Assembly: GCF_020991125.1 (NCBI RefSeq)
Contig: NZ_CP087715.1
Span: 3,010,501 to 3,074,500 of the forward strand
Source: Microbulbifer celer
GTDB lineage: Bacteria > Pseudomonadota > Gammaproteobacteria > Pseudomonadales > Cellvibrionaceae
Direction: 5' to 3'
Length of the DNA: 64,000 bases
A model generated the notes under the pieces. It ran no database searches and was not told the DNA's origin. It worked only from the letters and a program-made list of their open reading frames with translations. A program made the translations under genes and the position numbers. Below are positions 62,503 to 64,000 of this stretch, in pieces (the first letter of the stretch is position 1; every line of letters starts with the position of its first letter).

Positions 62503-63966
62503 TCAGCCCTGCATCTGCTCCAGCTCGCGCCCCTTGGTCTCGCGCACATATCTGGACACGAAGAAGATCGAGATAAACGCGCAGATGGCATAGATACCGT
62601 AACTGCCAGACAGCTGAATGCTGACCAGCAACACCGGGAACGACAGGGTAATGGCGAAGTTGGCCAACCACTGGGCCAGGCCCGATACCGCGAGGCCGGA
62701 ACCGCGAATCTGATTGGGGAACATCTCTCCCAGCATGACCCACATCACCGGCCCCCAGGAGGCATTGAAGAAGACCACATAGGCATTGGCCGCCAGCAGG
62801 GCGATGGTACCCACGGAGTCCGACAGGCTGAGGGAGCCGCTTTCATCCAGCGTGGCCTGAGAGAAAGAAACGGCCATGATTGCCAGGGTCACCGCCATAC
62901 CGACGGACCCGAACCACAGCAGCGGCTTGCGGCCGATCTTGTCCACCAGGATCAGCGCGGTAATGACCGCGGCAATACTCACCGCCCCGGAAACCACATT
63001 GATCAGCAGTGCATCACTTTCGGTAAAGCCCACCGACTGCCACAACACGGCGCCGTAATAGAACACTACATTGATGCCCACCAGCTGCTGGAAGACCGCC
63101 AGGCCGATACCCACCCACACGATGCTGCGCAACTTGCCGGTTTTTGTATCTTTCAGATCCGACAGGCTGGGGCGGTGGTCGTCGGCGAGCGACGCGCGGA
63201 TGTCCTGCTCCTTGTCTGCCGCGGTGCGTTCGCCGAACAGGCGTTGCAATACTGCGCGCGCGGAGTCACCGCGGCCACTGGCCACCAGGAAGCGCGGGCT
63301 CTCGGGGATGAAGTACAGACCGATCAGAAAGATGGCAGCGGGCAACAACTCGATCCAGAACATCCAGCGCCAGGCCTCAAAACCCATCCAGAACTCGGTG
63401 GTGGAAGCGCCGGCAAATTTGGCGATGGCATAGTTACTGAGAAACGCCGCGGTAAGGCCGCTGATGATGGCCACCTGCTGCACCGTGGCCAGGCGCCCGC
63501 GATAGGCCGCCGGTGCCACTTCCGCGATATAGGCGGGCGTCATCACACTGGCGGCGCCCACGGCGAGACCGCCGAGAATGCGATAGAAGACAAACTCCAG
63601 AGAGCCAGTGGCAATACCGGAGCCCCAGGCGGAAACGATAAACATCAGCGCCGAAGCAATCAGCAGCGTCTTGCGGCCATATTTATCCGCCAGGGTACCG
63701 GCAAAGAAGGCGCCAATGGCACAGCCCAGCAACATCGAAGCCACATTGAAGCCGGTACCGGCGGAGTCGGAATTGAATGCGGTCTGCAGCCCCTCGACGG
63801 TGCCGTTGATCACGCCGCTGTCGAACCCGAACAGGAAGCCGCCGATGGTGGCCACACCGCTGATGGCGATGACCAGGCCGTGATTGGTTTCCGCGTGGAG
63901 GGATTCGGAGTCCGCAACTCCGGGGGCAGCGTCAATCGCCGCACCGCTGCTGACGGTGGTATTCAT
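62503..63966 (-). CDS. MFS sugar porter (XylE/GLUT-like)
   Basis: A 487-residue inner-membrane transporter with twelve helices. Sugar porter motifs are visible: GFLFGFDSGVINGTVEGLQ in helix 1, ADKYGRKTLLIAS after helix 2, FIPESPRFL before the central loop, VFQQLVGINVVFYYGAVLW in helix 7, DKIGRKPLLWFGS and VSRYVRETKGRELEQM at the end. The family imports glucose, xylose or related monosaccharides with protons. Its place upstream of the GH3 beta-glucosidase, on the same strand, suggests glucose released in the periplasm as substrate; xylose from GH31 is also possible. The ATG at 63966 gives a 30-residue polar lead before helix 1, which is usual. Confidence 0.93.
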   Translation of the reverse strand: MNTTVSSGAAIDAAPGVADSESLHAETNHGLVIAISGVATIGGFLFGFDSGVINGTVEGLQTAFNSDSAGTGFNVASMLLGCAIGAFFAGTLADKYGRKTLLIASALMFIVSAWGSGIATGSLEFVFYRILGGLAVGAASVMTPAYIAEVAPAAYRGRLATVQQVAIISGLTAAFLSNYAIAKFAGASTTEFWMGFEAWRWMFWIELLPAAIFLIGLYFIPESPRFLVASGRGDSARAVLQRLFGERTAADKEQDIRASLADDHRPSLSDLKDTKTGKLRSIVWVGIGLAVFQQLVGINVVFYYGAVLWQSVGFTESDALLINVVSGAVSIAAVITALILVDKIGRKPLLWFGSVGMAVTLAIMAVSFSQATLDESGSLSLSDSVGTIALLAANAYVVFFNASWGPVMWVMLGEMFPNQIRGSGLAVSGLAQWLANFAITLSFPVLLVSIQLSGSYGIYAICAFISIFFVSRYVRETKGRELEQMQG

Positions 63967-64000
63967 TCTGTTCTCTCACTCACTGTGGCCGCTTGGCGGC

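Overview
The window reads as a chromosome segment of a polysaccharide-degrading marine gammaproteobacterium, most likely of the Cellvibrionales (Cellvibrio, Saccharophagus, Teredinibacter or Microbulbifer relatives). This rests on the GC-rich coding sequence, a GH74 enzyme joined to a family 2 carbohydrate-binding module by a long polyserine linker, large TonB-dependent receptors of the oligosaccharide-uptake type, and a dense set of exo-glycosidases. The genus is an inference. I saw no rRNA, tRNA, CRISPR array, prophage or intact insertion sequence.

Layout. Positions 1-8.4 kb hold a truncated GH43 glycosidase, a MalT-type regulator, two unrecognised genes on the minus strand and a GH13 alpha-glucosidase with MalT-box-like sites upstream. 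Positions 9.0-15.0 kb hold an L,D-transpeptidase, then a minus-strand operon coding for a MotA-like and a MotB/OmpA-like protein (the ZorA/ZorB pattern) plus a cysteine-containing protein I cannot name. Next to it lie a protein made of two degenerate methyltransferase-like halves and a bactofilin. Positions 15.3-20.6 kb hold a secreted NHL/SMP-30-like protein, an AGCS sodium symporter, a thioredoxin-fold protein and a GntR/FCD regulator.

Positions 21.0-40.4 kb form a xyloglucan utilisation locus. One block is GH95 alpha-L-fucosidase, TonB receptor, GH35 beta-galactosidase and GH31 alpha-xylosidase with a PA14 insert. A second block is another TonB receptor, two flavin-halogenase-like proteins and a GQSN-type acetylesterase. 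The endo-acting GH74 xyloglucanase lies at 55.2-58.0 kb, and a GH3 beta-glucosidase fused to an SGNH esterase, with a sugar porter, lies at 59-64 kb. Together these could cut xyloglucan outside the cell, import the oligosaccharides, remove acetyl, fucosyl, galactosyl and xylosyl groups, and release glucose.

Positions 40.4-52.9 kb hold a periplasmic 3-keto-glycoside system: two copies of a GMC oxidoreductase plus a gluconate-2-dehydrogenase subunit-3-like partner, three sugar isomerase/epimerase TIM barrels, a Gfo/Idh/MocA dehydrogenase, a DUF1080 (3-keto-glycoside hydrolase family) lipoprotein, an MFS permease and a LacI regulator. Near-identical LacI-type operators, each overlapping the -10 region of a similarly built promoter, precede the Gfo/Idh operon, the opposing GMC operon and the second TonB receptor operon. 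They suggest one regulon joining glycan capture to glycoside oxidation.

Small elements include a 165-bp palindromic MITE-like element with a CTAG target, two partial relatives of it, REP-like repeats, and the C-terminal remnant of a GH5 beta-mannanase beside the GH74 gene.
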